31,171 nt of DNA from Methanobacteriota archaeon (GTDB lineage: Archaea > Thermoplasmatota > Poseidoniia > Poseidoniales > Thalassarchaeaceae): positions 1 through 31,171 of the forward strand of contig PBWO01000041.1 in assembly GCA_002727275.1 (NCBI GenBank). Direction: 5' to 3'. Positions 6,672 to 14,857 of the stretch are shown piece by piece. The position numbers and the translations under genes are program-made. How positions within the stretch are numbered: the first letter of the stretch is position 1; every line of letters starts with the position of its first letter. The notes under the pieces are model-generated. The model did no database searches and was not told the origin of the DNA. It saw nothing but the letters and a program-made list of their open reading frames with translations.

Positions 6672-8612
6672 ATGGTCAAGACATCTGGGTGGAGTCTACC
6701 TGGGCCTAGGGCGCAGGGGCCGCCCTTCCTGACCAAATCTCAGATTGCCGCTGCGCTAGAGCAAGTCGCAGTCCTACTCGAGCTCGACGGAGCCAATAGA
6801 TTCAGAGTAATAGCTTACCAGAACGCTAGTCGAGCACTAGCCTCTCTTGAAGAAGACCTACTTGCTGTTGTCGAAGAAGACAGAATCACCGATGTGAAAG
6901 GAATAGGCAAGGGACTTGGAGGCCTCATCACTGAAGCCGTGCTAGAGGGAACATGGGGAGATCTGCCTTCGCTCTACGAGAAGATTCCTCCTGGGCTAAT
7001 GGAGATAGTTGAGATTCCTGGACTCGGTCCTAAACGGGCTCGAACAATGTACGAGGAACTCGGAGTTGACTCTGTCGAGTCTCTCAAAGTTGCATGCGAG
7101 ATGGGCCATGTGGCACCACTATCTGGCTTTGGAGAGAAGAGCCAACAGAAGTATCTCGAAGGAATCGAGTTACTGAGGCGTTATCAGGGCAGGAGCAGGA
7201 TGGACGTGGGGCTGCTCTATGGCCGGTCTCTAGAAGACAAGATATCCTCGATGCCCGGTGTGGTTCTGTCCCAGTTGGCAGGGAGTGCCCGTAGGAGGAG
7301 AGAAACCATTGGAGATCTCGACATCGTAGTTGGAGCCCTTCCAAAGGATCACGATTCGGTCATTCAATCGATTCTGGAACTACCTGGAATCGCCGAAGTG
7401 AAGGGGCATGGAGAATCGAAAGTTAGTCTGATACTCGAATCCAATGTACTGGGGGATTCGCTGGGTGAAAGCAGCATGGACGCAAATCTAGCCGAGGCTT
7501 TCCTTGAGCGCAGTAGTGATGCAACCATAGACGCCCAAGTTAGGATAGTCACACCTGAGACCTTCCCTTTCACTCTGGCTTACTTCACTGGATCAAAGGA
7601 ACATAACATCAGGATGAGGCAGGCGGCCATAGATCGCGGCCTCCGCCTGAACGAATTCGGTCTTTTCAGCGAGGAGGACGCTGGCGATTCTATTGGCATG
7701 GAGGCTGCCAAGTATACATTGGAATGCTCGACTGAGGAGGACATCTACGCTCACTTGGGGATGAAGTGGGTTCCTCCGGAATTGCGCGAGGATACAGGGG
7801 AAATCGAGGCAGCCTTGAGTGAAGGATCAGGATTGCCTCTGTTGATTGAACCCTCGGATATCAGGGGGGCACTGCACAATCACACAATCGCATCTGACGG
7901 AACGGCCACGCTTGAGGAGATGGCTGCTGCTGCAATGGAGTTAGGCTGGGAGTATCTCGGAATAGCAGATCATTCCGAAGTCCTAAACATCGGAGGAAGG
8001 CAAATCGGCGTCCCTGCTGAAGACCTAGCTTCTCAGTCTGAGGCAATTCGAGATTTGAACGAACATTGGAGAGATTCTGGACAGGATTTCAGACTGCTCC
8101 ACGGCAGCGAGTGTGACATTCTAGTAGATGGCAGTCTAGACTATGATGACGATACTCGCAACTCTCTTTCGCATGTAATCGGAAGCGTTCATGCTCTTGG
8201 AAGTTGGAGAAACAGAGACGAACTTACCAATACCGAGGCCCTCATTCGGGCCATTGAAGACCCAACATTCACTGTACTGGGCCATCCTACGGGTAGAATC
8301 CTACAGGGAAGAGAAGGCTTCTCTGTCGACATGCACGCCGTCCTGCGTAGAATGGGCGAATTAAACTCGGAGGGCCATTTGAAGGCAGTAGAAATCAATG
8401 CCTCGCCGTACAGGCTGGACCTCGACTGGCGTCTGTGTAAGTATGCTAGAGACCAAGGAGTCCCCGTATGCATCAACCCAGACGCCCACGACACTAATGG
8501 CCTGCGGGATTACTGGTATGGGGTGCAGATTGCTAGGAAGGGTTGGCTATCGGCTGTTGACGTGCTTAACACACGTAGTGGCGCGGAGATTGAGTCACTG
8601 CTTGGTATCTGA
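6672..8612 (+). CDS. polX: DNA polymerase/3'-5' exonuclease PolX
   Basis: A 646-residue family X polymerase fused to a PHP phosphoesterase, the usual bacterial/archaeal PolX layout for gap filling and end trimming in base-excision repair. An N-terminal 8-kDa-like region carries helix-hairpin-helix motifs (VKGIGKGLGG at 75-84, IPGLGPKRA at 115-123). The palm has GSARRRRETIGDLDI with Asp215 and Asp217, and the third acidic residue is probably Asp287. TGSKEHNIRMR follows. The PHP domain begins near residue 398 and retains its metal ligands: HNH 402-404, ADHSE 432-436, HGSECD, GSVHAL, GHP and NPDAHD. About 30 extra residues lie just before Asp287. Confidence 0.93.
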   Translation: MVKTSGWSLPGPRAQGPPFLTKSQIAAALEQVAVLLELDGANRFRVIAYQNASRALASLEEDLLAVVEEDRITDVKGIGKGLGGLITEAVLEGTWGDLPSLYEKIPPGLMEIVEIPGLGPKRARTMYEELGVDSVESLKVACEMGHVAPLSGFGEKSQQKYLEGIELLRRYQGRSRMDVGLLYGRSLEDKISSMPGVVLSQLAGSARRRRETIGDLDIVVGALPKDHDSVIQSILELPGIAEVKGHGESKVSLILESNVLGDSLGESSMDANLAEAFLERSSDATIDAQVRIVTPETFPFTLAYFTGSKEHNIRMRQAAIDRGLRLNEFGLFSEEDAGDSIGMEAAKYTLECSTEEDIYAHLGMKWVPPELREDTGEIEAALSEGSGLPLLIEPSDIRGALHNHTIASDGTATLEEMAAAAMELGWEYLGIADHSEVLNIGGRQIGVPAEDLASQSEAIRDLNEHWRDSGQDFRLLHGSECDILVDGSLDYDDDTRNSLSHVIGSVHALGSWRNRDELTNTEALIRAIEDPTFTVLGHPTGRILQGREGFSVDMHAVLRRMGELNSEGHLKAVEINASPYRLDLDWRLCKYARDQGVPVCINPDAHDTNGLRDYWYGVQIARKGWLSAVDVLNTRSGAEIESLLGI

Positions 8613-8613
8613 T

Positions 8614-8623
8614 GAAACTTAAC
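8614..8623 (+). promoter_or_regulatory. Candidate TATA-like box upstream of the 8647 gene
   Basis: GAAACTTAAC is centred about 28 nt before ATG 8647 in the short gap after polX. The spacing fits a leaderless transcript for the small membrane protein and endonuclease III pair. Confidence 0.3.
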
Positions 8624-8646
8624 AGCAAGACCCTCTAGGACTGTCT

Positions 8647-8850
8647 ATGCGACTGCTTCGGGCAACAGTGTTTGGCCTAATCGCCCTCTTCCCCGGAATA
8701 ATCGTCGCCCTAGGTGCATACTTGCTTCTCGGTGGCGATACAGAATCAAACGACTGGGAGAACTGGATGTACGGCCCATGCTACGGAATCCCAGCCGCCT
8801 TCGTAATCATTGCATTCACTTCGGGCCTGAGGGAGGATAGAGAGGTCTAG
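8647..8850 (+). CDS. Small two-helix membrane protein
   Basis: A 67-residue protein with two hydrophobic segments (about 7-28 and 46-61) joined by a polar, Trp-containing loop (DTESNDWENWMYG). The charged C-terminus is probably cytoplasmic. I recognise no family. The stop is followed after one base by the ATG of endonuclease III, so the two are probably one transcript. A possible TATA-like box 28 nt upstream suggests this gene heads the transcription unit and is read from a leaderless message. Confidence 0.55.
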   Translation: MRLLRATVFGLIALFPGIIVALGAYLLLGGDTESNDWENWMYGPCYGIPAAFVIIAFTSGLREDREV

Positions 8851-8851
8851 T

Positions 8852-9499
8852 ATGCGGCGCGCTCAGAAGGCCGAAGAGATAGGCAGGATACTAGAACATC
8901 TGTATCCTGAGCAGCCCATACCTCTTGATCACACAGACCCCTACACTCTCCTAGTCGCTGTAATGCTTTCAGCACAGACTACTGACAAGAAGGTCAACGA
9001 GGTAACACCAGATCTGTTTGAAAAAGCCGATACTCCAGAAAAGATGGCCGAACTCGAAGTCGAAGAGATTCACGATCTTATCCGCCAGATTGGGTTGGCT
9101 CCGACTAAGGCAAAAAATCTCAAGCGTATGGCCCAGCAAATAGTCGAGGACGGAGCCTCCGTCAGGCCCGACTGGGAGTTTCTAGAATCTCTCGCGGGGG
9201 TCGGTCACAAGACTGCCAGCGTAGTAATGGCGCAAGCCTTCGGAATTCCCGCTTTCCCCGTGGATACACATATCCACAGGCTGGCTGCTCGTTGGGGGTT
9301 GTCGAATGGCAGCAGCGTGGTCAAGACTGAGCGTGATCTGAAATCGATATTCCCAGAAGACACGTGGAATCGAAGGCACCTGCAAATCATCTATTTCGGT
9401 AGGGAACATTGTCCTGCACTGCGCCACGACCTTGAACAATGCCCTATCTGCTCATGGGCAGCAACAAAGAAGCGAAAGAGAGAGGAGATGAGCAGATGA
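8852..9499 (+). CDS. nth: Endonuclease III (DNA glycosylase/AP lyase)
   Basis: A 215-residue HhH-GPD glycosylase that removes oxidised pyrimidines and nicks abasic sites. LSAQTTDKKVN (39-49) is the family N-terminal motif. LAGVGHKTASVV carries the helix-hairpin-helix and catalytic Lys120, and FPVDTHIHRLA carries catalytic Asp138. The cluster loop is unusual: GREHC (Cys187) is followed by Cys197 and Cys200 only, so the standard C-x6-C-x2-C-x5-C ligand set is not complete. GAGG motifs precede the ATG, and ATGA overlap couples it to the next gene. It belongs with polX in base-excision repair. Confidence 0.93.
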   Translation: MRRAQKAEEIGRILEHLYPEQPIPLDHTDPYTLLVAVMLSAQTTDKKVNEVTPDLFEKADTPEKMAELEVEEIHDLIRQIGLAPTKAKNLKRMAQQIVEDGASVRPDWEFLESLAGVGHKTASVVMAQAFGIPAFPVDTHIHRLAARWGLSNGSSVVKTERDLKSIFPEDTWNRRHLQIIYFGREHCPALRHDLEQCPICSWAATKKRKREEMSR

Positions 9500-10092
9500 G
9501 TATTGCAATGATGGGCAATGAGATTTTCAAAGGACGAGTAATTTCATCCGGTTTTAAGACTGGGGATATGGTGGTCATTGGAGACTGGAACGATTCCCCT
9601 CATGGAGCGTTCACCAACCTGATGTGGGCCAAGCCGGATGGGACAAGAGTCCTGATTACTCCTACCGAAGAACTGGGTGAATTCGTTTCTTCATTGTATT
9701 CATTTGAGGAAATCATCGTATCGCCTATGGAGATCAAGAGGACAGACAAATCAATCGAAATCAACTGCAATACCGGGCGCGTCTCAATGCGATGGGGTAG
9801 GACATTACCAATACCATTCTCTAGGCCACGTTGGTTCATCGCCAATATAGAAGCACCATTCGCAAGACTCTTCTTCGGGACAAAGACCCATGGAATCACT
9901 CGCAATGGACTCAAGGAATGGTACCATGTTCGAGGCCTTTCACGGATGAAGTCTGTTGAACTTGAATTGGAAGGCAGGAGCTCCAACCAGATGACAAGCA
10001 TGGCCCCATCGGCTTGCTTTGGGTTCAGTAACCCCCCTAGGATGCCTCTGAGTGTGAGGGTCGATTCGCATATCGCCGCAGCCGAGTCTTGA
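9496..10092 (+). CDS. Conserved-looking protein of unknown function
   Basis: A 198-residue soluble protein without signal peptide or membrane segment; I do not recognise its family. The start at 9496 is well supported. ATG overlaps the endonuclease III stop (ATGA), GAGGAG lies about 9 nt upstream, and the longer frame from 9439 would run inside that gene. The sequence alternates short strands and Trp/Arg-rich turns, including MWAKPDGTRVLITPTEELGEF and SMRWGRTLPIPFSRPRWF, which suggests a beta-rich domain, possibly lipid- or ligand-binding. The context is DNA repair upstream and a peroxiredoxin directly downstream. Confidence 0.65.
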   Translation: MSIAMMGNEIFKGRVISSGFKTGDMVVIGDWNDSPHGAFTNLMWAKPDGTRVLITPTEELGEFVSSLYSFEEIIVSPMEIKRTDKSIEINCNTGRVSMRWGRTLPIPFSRPRWFIANIEAPFARLFFGTKTHGITRNGLKEWYHVRGLSRMKSVELELEGRSSNQMTSMAPSACFGFSNPPRMPLSVRVDSHIAAAES

Positions 10093-10117
10093 TGTGCACC
10101 AGTCCAGTCGGGACGCC

Positions 10118-10591
10118 ATGGCAGAACTCCAAGTCGGCGACAAAGCTCCAGATTTCACCGCTAGTGTAACAGATGGCTCACAGATTAATCTCTCTGAGAT
10201 ACTATCCTCTGGCGAAGGAGTCATTCTGTACTTCTATCCTAGAGATAACACCCCTGGTTGTACGGTGCAGGCATGCGATTTCAGAGATAGTTTTGCGAGA
10301 TTCTCCGGCTCTGGATGGAGAGTAATTGGAGTATCCACAGACTCCTCATCAAGCCACCAGAAGTTCATTGACAAGAACGACCTTCCATTCGAATTAATCG
10401 TTGATGAGGAAGCAACTCTGCATGAGTTGTATGGTACATGGAGGGAGAAGAGCATGTATGGTAAGACCTACATGGGCACACTCAGGTCAACCTTCGTAAT
10501 CAGTCCGAATGGGAGTCTGAAGTGGGTCAAGTACAAGGTCAGCCCCAAGGGGCACGTGGAGCAACTACTCTCTGATTTGGAGGTCAATTGA
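10118..10591 (+). CDS. Bcp-type peroxiredoxin
   Basis: A 157-residue thiol peroxidase of the AhpC/TSA, Bcp/PrxQ subfamily, which reduces hydroperoxides. It opens with VGDKAPDF. The active site is FYPRDNTPGCTVQACDFRD, with peroxidatic Cys48 and a second Cys five residues later (Cys53) as the likely resolving thiol, as in E. coli Bcp. A C-terminal RSTFVISPNG strand is typical. ATG 10118 is chosen over an upstream GTG (10094) because family members start at this point, although no strong ribosome-binding motif is visible. The glutaredoxin at 1628 is a possible but unproven reductant. Confidence 0.92.
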   Translation: MAELQVGDKAPDFTASVTDGSQINLSEILSSGEGVILYFYPRDNTPGCTVQACDFRDSFARFSGSGWRVIGVSTDSSSSHQKFIDKNDLPFELIVDEEATLHELYGTWREKSMYGKTYMGTLRSTFVISPNGSLKWVKYKVSPKGHVEQLLSDLEVN

Positions 10592-10815
10592 TGGGAATCG
10601 ACGAGCGCAGGAAATTAATCGAAGTTTTCCTACGCCGTTGTGTAACCTATGCAGATGCATCGATTGAACGTAAGAAGAAGAGAGGCGAGGATGAGGAAAT
10701 CATCGCAAAATGGCAGGCATACAGAGATTTCACAGAGCACGCAGCCGAAGAGGTAGCATCTGGAGACCTAGATACCTGGCTAGAAGACGATCAGACCTCA
10801 GAGTCAGGAAGTTGA
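10591..10815 (+). CDS. Small charged helical protein, unknown function
   Basis: A 74-residue protein dominated by charged residues (RKLIEVFLRRC, IERKKKRGEDEEIIAKW, a highly acidic C-terminus) and predicted to be almost all helix. GGAGGT sits 6 nt before the ATG, and the ATG overlaps the last base of the peroxiredoxin stop, so it is translationally coupled and likely real despite its size. No family is recognised. Its 3' end overlaps the convergent sepF-like gene by 25 bases. Confidence 0.6.
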   Translation: MGIDERRKLIEVFLRRCVTYADASIERKKKRGEDEEIIAKWQAYRDFTEHAAEEVASGDLDTWLEDDQTSESGS

Positions 10816-11267
10816 CCCCACAAAGCCATGCCTAGATTGTGCCGATCAGTATCTACTCTCATTCTCGCTCCAGGAACCATCAGCAATGTGTCACTATCAT
10901 TGAGTGAGAAGACAGGATAACCAATCCTCTCACTTATTGCACGGACATTCCTCCTGCACACGTCCTGCTGACTTGGCATGTGAGTAAGGGAGCTCAAATC
11001 GACTAGAATCATGTCCCCCCCAGTTAGTGACCTCTCCGCGCCATCTAGAGGCAGCCGATGCAGGCTATCCGGCTTCAGATACACCACTCTCCTGTCAGGT
11101 CTTGGAACGATTCTACCTGTCCTCTCAGACCACACATCTTGACCCAGATCATGGAATCTATCATCGGCCTGAGGACCAGGGTCCACCGACTTGCCTCTTT
11201 TCTTGGGCTGAGTCTTCTGAACTCCTGCTGGGTCGGGTAGTCCCAGTAGTCTGAACAGATTGACCAT
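10791..11267 (-). CDS. sepF: SepF-like cell division protein (FtsZ membrane anchor)
   Basis: A 158-residue protein. The C-terminal half (about 61-140) matches the SepF fold as seen in archaea: VVYLKPDSLHRL, then GGDMILVDLSSL, a helix with paired Arg (VCRRNVRAISERIG), and a terminal DTLLMVPGARMRV strand corresponding to the usual 'ITPSxVRI'. The N-terminus MVNLFRLLGLP could be the short amphipathic membrane-targeting helix that archaeal SepF uses to tether FtsZ, followed by a polar linker. It starts 14 nt after the stop of the surface-protein gene, so it is probably in the tbp/surface protein operon. FtsZ itself is not in the window. Confidence 0.7.
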   Translation of the reverse strand: MVNLFRLLGLPDPAGVQKTQPKKRGKSVDPGPQADDRFHDLGQDVWSERTGRIVPRPDRRVVYLKPDSLHRLPLDGAERSLTGGDMILVDLSSLTHMPSQQDVCRRNVRAISERIGYPVFSLNDSDTLLMVPGARMRVDTDRHNLGMALWGQLPDSEV

Positions 11268-11281
11268 GGGCCGCGGCAGTA

Positions 11282-14200
11282 CTAATCATCAAAGAGTGCT
11301 TCTATGTCCTCATTGTCCAAAGCCTCATCTACAGACACTGCAACATTTTCCAAAAGCTCGCTCTCATCTTCTTCGGTGGATTCTACACCAAGCTCCTCAA
11401 AGGCGTCGGACAATTCAGGATCAATTGGCTCAGGACCTGATTCCTCTGGAGAATCTAATGGAGATTCGGACGTTCCTCCCTCTGGCCCTTCAGCGTCCAT
11501 CTTCTTTGGGCCATCTTTGCTTCTTTCTTCATCAAAAGGATCGTAGTCAGGATCATCAAACGCATCGTCCATTGAAACCTTCCTGCCCTTCCTTCTGCCT
11601 AGAAGATCGGCCTTCTCTGTTGTTGAGCCATCAGTCTGGGGTGCCCGCATCCTCTGTAGAAGAACGACCAGAAGCACCGCAATCAGAGCAACAAGGCCGA
11701 TGTAGACTCCATAATCAGCCACCAATGTCGACAATCCGAAAGGCTCCTTCTGAACTTGAATGGAGAGTGTTACAGAGGCACCCTCGCCTTCATCGAAAGC
11801 AGTCATCCTGACATTCTTGGTGCCCTCTTGTGAGAAACTGACCTCAATCCATCTTCCTTGCATATCGACATCATTGGACGGGTCACCGTCTCCATCGGAA
11901 TCAACATCTATGTCTAAGTCCCACACGTAGAGCATGTTTTCCAAATCGTACTCAGAGTCACTGGTACCATTCGCTGACAGAACAATCACATCCCCTTCTG
12001 TTGGCTTGTATTCACTTGCCGATGCAGCTGGCGTAGGAGGTAGGTTGTTGATTTGAACAGGAATAACAACCGAAGCACTAGCGCCATCATCATCGGTCAC
12101 ATGGAATACAATTGAACTCGGAGCAGTAGTTGCATCTTCCCATGAATGCGCAAGACTCTGGGATTCGACATCGCAGTCGTCTGTAGCGTTGCCCTCTGAA
12201 TCCGAATTTACATTTGGATCCAAATCGAAGCAACTAATCAGTCCAGGTAAATCGTTTGGAGAATCACTAACCTCGACAGAAAACTGCATCAAACCTCCTT
12301 CTGCCACAGGTAGCGGATTTGAAACTGGAAGAATCGAAGGGACAATGTTGTACACAACGAATTGAATAATCAACGTCTCAGTGCTTGCCCCATCATCGTC
12401 GACTACCTGTAAAGTCGCGAGATGTTGTCCTGATGTTTCGTAGATATGCTGAACCTCACTCTGGTGCCCCATACTAGACAAAATCAAATCTGGTTTTTGT
12501 TCCGCATCAGGGGACCAGTGGTGCTCTAATGAATCAAGGTCGTTGGGAGAGTCATCGGCAAATCCTCGCATACTCAGAACATCTCCTTCGTTAACGATAT
12601 AGCGTGCATTCTCGCCAAGAATCTGAGGCACCATTCTGTTTCCAGCAAACCAGATTTCAGCTCTGGGGTCCGAGGGAGCAATATTTGTGACTTCAATGGT
12701 TAAACTATCTTCTGCAGTATCGCCATCGTCATCCATCACGGTCACCCCAATTGTGAACGGCCCCTCGTCCTGTGGAGTAACGGTGCATCTCTCGCCAACC
12801 TGCCCTTCTTCGCAGGGCAGACTCCATTCGATGTCTATCGGAGCATCCGGATTCTGAGTGTCAGAGTCGCCACTCTCATCAATATCGAAAGTTATCGCTG
12901 ATTGAACGGGAACAGTGTTCTGGTCAGAACCTATCTCGACTTCTGGAGGCCTGTTTAGAATCGTGATGTAAGATTGAGCATGTGCCCGGTCATTTTCATC
13001 ATCAGTGACCACTAGAGAAACCAAGAACGTTCCATCATCACCCCATGTGTACTCTTGTATGCAGTCATCTTCAGTAGAAGTCCAGTTGCTACCATCTAAT
13101 TTCTCGATAGTAAATTCGCAACTAACTTCCCCTCCATCCGAATCATATGAGGCAACTCCATTGAAACTAACCTCAGAGAGAGTAAGAGATTCGGAAGGAA
13201 TCGAAAGTGAGGCTGTGGGCAATCTGCCGATAAATAGCCCGAATGTACCCTGATTGTTTGTTCGGTTACCATCTGAAGCGACCTGCTCATCAGGATCTGC
13301 AGTAAACGTTAGGCTGATTTCCCCAAATGGCTGATTCTCTGGTACAGTCCATATTACCTCTACGCGCATCTCCTCCAAACTTCTCAGACCCGGAATATAA
13401 GTCGATGATGTAGATCCATCTGGAGCTTCAACCTCAAGCGTAGTGGGGGGTGAGAGGGCAATTCCCCGATTTACCACGGGTACGCTGAATGTCAATTGGT
13501 CAAGAGGAATTGCATTGAATCCAACATTCGAATCCAGAGTAACTGTGTTGTTTGCCCTAGTCCTCTCGACTGTTACTCCCTCTGAGCGAGATACCAGATC
13601 TACTTCATGAACATCAGGATCAATAATTACTGTCGAAACTCCAACCAATCTCTGCCCGGAAATCCAAGCTATGAGTCCATGACTACCCAGTTCGCCGACA
13701 CCGTCACTATCGTCACTTGAGTGACCGGTATCAAAAGTTAGGAAAGCGGAACCATTCGCTGCTGTCGTAACATCCTGAACTACTCCTCCTGACTCGTATC
13801 TAACTTGCAGAGTCTCTCCGCTGGATGGTTGTCCAGAATTTGTTACATTGACCCATGCAGACATCTGGTAGTCGAGAGGAGATAGTGGGAACTCCAAATC
13901 TACAGAGATTTTCTTTGGCCTTCCTGCTGGTTGGTATGTTGTCAATTCATGTTCAGCAACGAAACCAACTGTGTTAGTGTAGGATGATCTAACATCTCCT
14001 CTGATTGCAGGGCAGAACCATTTGTATCCAATCTCATCACCATTGTCATCGTAATTTGTGATGTTGTAGGATTGCGAGCAACCTCCGTAGGTTACACCAG
14101 GAAAGCCCTGACTCACAACATCCCAGCTGGTGCTGTTCTGACCACTTGAGTCACTGGGAATTGTGACATAGTCACTACTGCCGCTATAATCAATTGTATA

Positions 14201-14836
14201 CGAATAATCAGTCTGCCACTCATCACCTACGCTGATTGGGAAATCATAACCCTCAAGGGGCGGGCTGTAGGTCTGATCAACGGTCAAGTCAGCAACATGG
14301 ACCGTGTATGACCACCACCAAATCTGGTAATCAAAGTCTATATCAAAATCGGCATTCTGCTCTATAACTGCCAAATCCGAAACCCGAACGATTTCCTCAG
14401 TTGACATTTCCACTATCAAGTCCCCGTTGTTCCCATCGAGATTGATATTCTGTGCCTCATAATAGCCATCACCATCTACTCTGTAGACTAGAGTATCGGT
14501 CCCGTCGACATTCATTGTGTAGATGTCCGAAACTTGTTCATTAAGAGTGCCGAGTAGGTACTCTACATTTGTTGAAACCCCAGAACTTGTCACGAAATCC
14601 CTTACATCCAATGTTCCCGTATAACTCCAAGCATCGTTAACCTTCCAAGAAGGCACATCAATGAGATTATTCGTCCTAGAAGATGATTCTGAAATCCGAA
14701 TGTCAGACAAGTCTTCAGGCGATTTCATCTGCGAAATTGACACACTTGCATAAGGAGATGCCAAGAGTATCAAACACAGGCCAATGGCCACCTTCGCTCG
14801 TGCGCTCACGGTTCGCCCTGTAGGCGAGGAACGCAT
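11282..14836 (-). CDS. Giant surface protein with CARDB- and PKD-like domains
   Basis: A 1184-residue membrane-anchored surface protein. A signal peptide (about 12-32) leads to a mature region starting with the VPSWKVNDAWSYTG module (61-74); a second related stretch (ISVGDEWQTDYSYT) lies near residue 200. A CARDB-like domain follows (about 440-535), then four to five PKD/Ig-like domains marked by repeated 'VDDDG/VTDDDG' and 'NxPP' strands. One membrane helix (about 1040-1062) is followed by a roughly 120-residue cytoplasmic tail that starts basic (GRRKGRK) and becomes strongly acidic. ATG 14836 has GGGTGA just upstream; a GTG at 14845 is less likely. Possible roles are S-layer, adhesion or particle binding. 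Confidence 0.85.
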   Translation of the reverse strand: MRSSPTGRTVSARAKVAIGLCLILLASPYASVSISQMKSPEDLSDIRISESSSRTNNLIDVPSWKVNDAWSYTGTLDVRDFVTSSGVSTNVEYLLGTLNEQVSDIYTMNVDGTDTLVYRVDGDGYYEAQNINLDGNNGDLIVEMSTEEIVRVSDLAVIEQNADFDIDFDYQIWWWSYTVHVADLTVDQTYSPPLEGYDFPISVGDEWQTDYSYTIDYSGSSDYVTIPSDSSGQNSTSWDVVSQGFPGVTYGGCSQSYNITNYDDNGDEIGYKWFCPAIRGDVRSSYTNTVGFVAEHELTTYQPAGRPKKISVDLEFPLSPLDYQMSAWVNVTNSGQPSSGETLQVRYESGGVVQDVTTAANGSAFLTFDTGHSSDDSDGVGELGSHGLIAWISGQRLVGVSTVIIDPDVHEVDLVSRSEGVTVERTRANNTVTLDSNVGFNAIPLDQLTFSVPVVNRGIALSPPTTLEVEAPDGSTSSTYIPGLRSLEEMRVEVIWTVPENQPFGEISLTFTADPDEQVASDGNRTNNQGTFGLFIGRLPTASLSIPSESLTLSEVSFNGVASYDSDGGEVSCEFTIEKLDGSNWTSTEDDCIQEYTWGDDGTFLVSLVVTDDENDRAHAQSYITILNRPPEVEIGSDQNTVPVQSAITFDIDESGDSDTQNPDAPIDIEWSLPCEEGQVGERCTVTPQDEGPFTIGVTVMDDDGDTAEDSLTIEVTNIAPSDPRAEIWFAGNRMVPQILGENARYIVNEGDVLSMRGFADDSPNDLDSLEHHWSPDAEQKPDLILSSMGHQSEVQHIYETSGQHLATLQVVDDDGASTETLIIQFVVYNIVPSILPVSNPLPVAEGGLMQFSVEVSDSPNDLPGLISCFDLDPNVNSDSEGNATDDCDVESQSLAHSWEDATTAPSSIVFHVTDDDGASASVVIPVQINNLPPTPAASASEYKPTEGDVIVLSANGTSDSEYDLENMLYVWDLDIDVDSDGDGDPSNDVDMQGRWIEVSFSQEGTKNVRMTAFDEGEGASVTLSIQVQKEPFGLSTLVADYGVYIGLVALIAVLLVVLLQRMRAPQTDGSTTEKADLLGRRKGRKVSMDDAFDDPDYDPFDEERSKDGPKKMDAEGPEGGTSESPLDSPEESGPEPIDPELSDAFEELGVESTEEDESELLENVAVSVDEALDNEDIEALFDD

Positions 14837-14857
14837 CAATGTCACCCCTCGATGTAC

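Noticed and set aside
11260..11811. Long plus-strand open frame opposite the end of the surface protein gene
   Set aside because: It is antisense to the highly biased Asp/Glu/Ser codons of the tail, has no start signal and reads as a low-complexity His/Pro/Ser/Leu-rich shadow.
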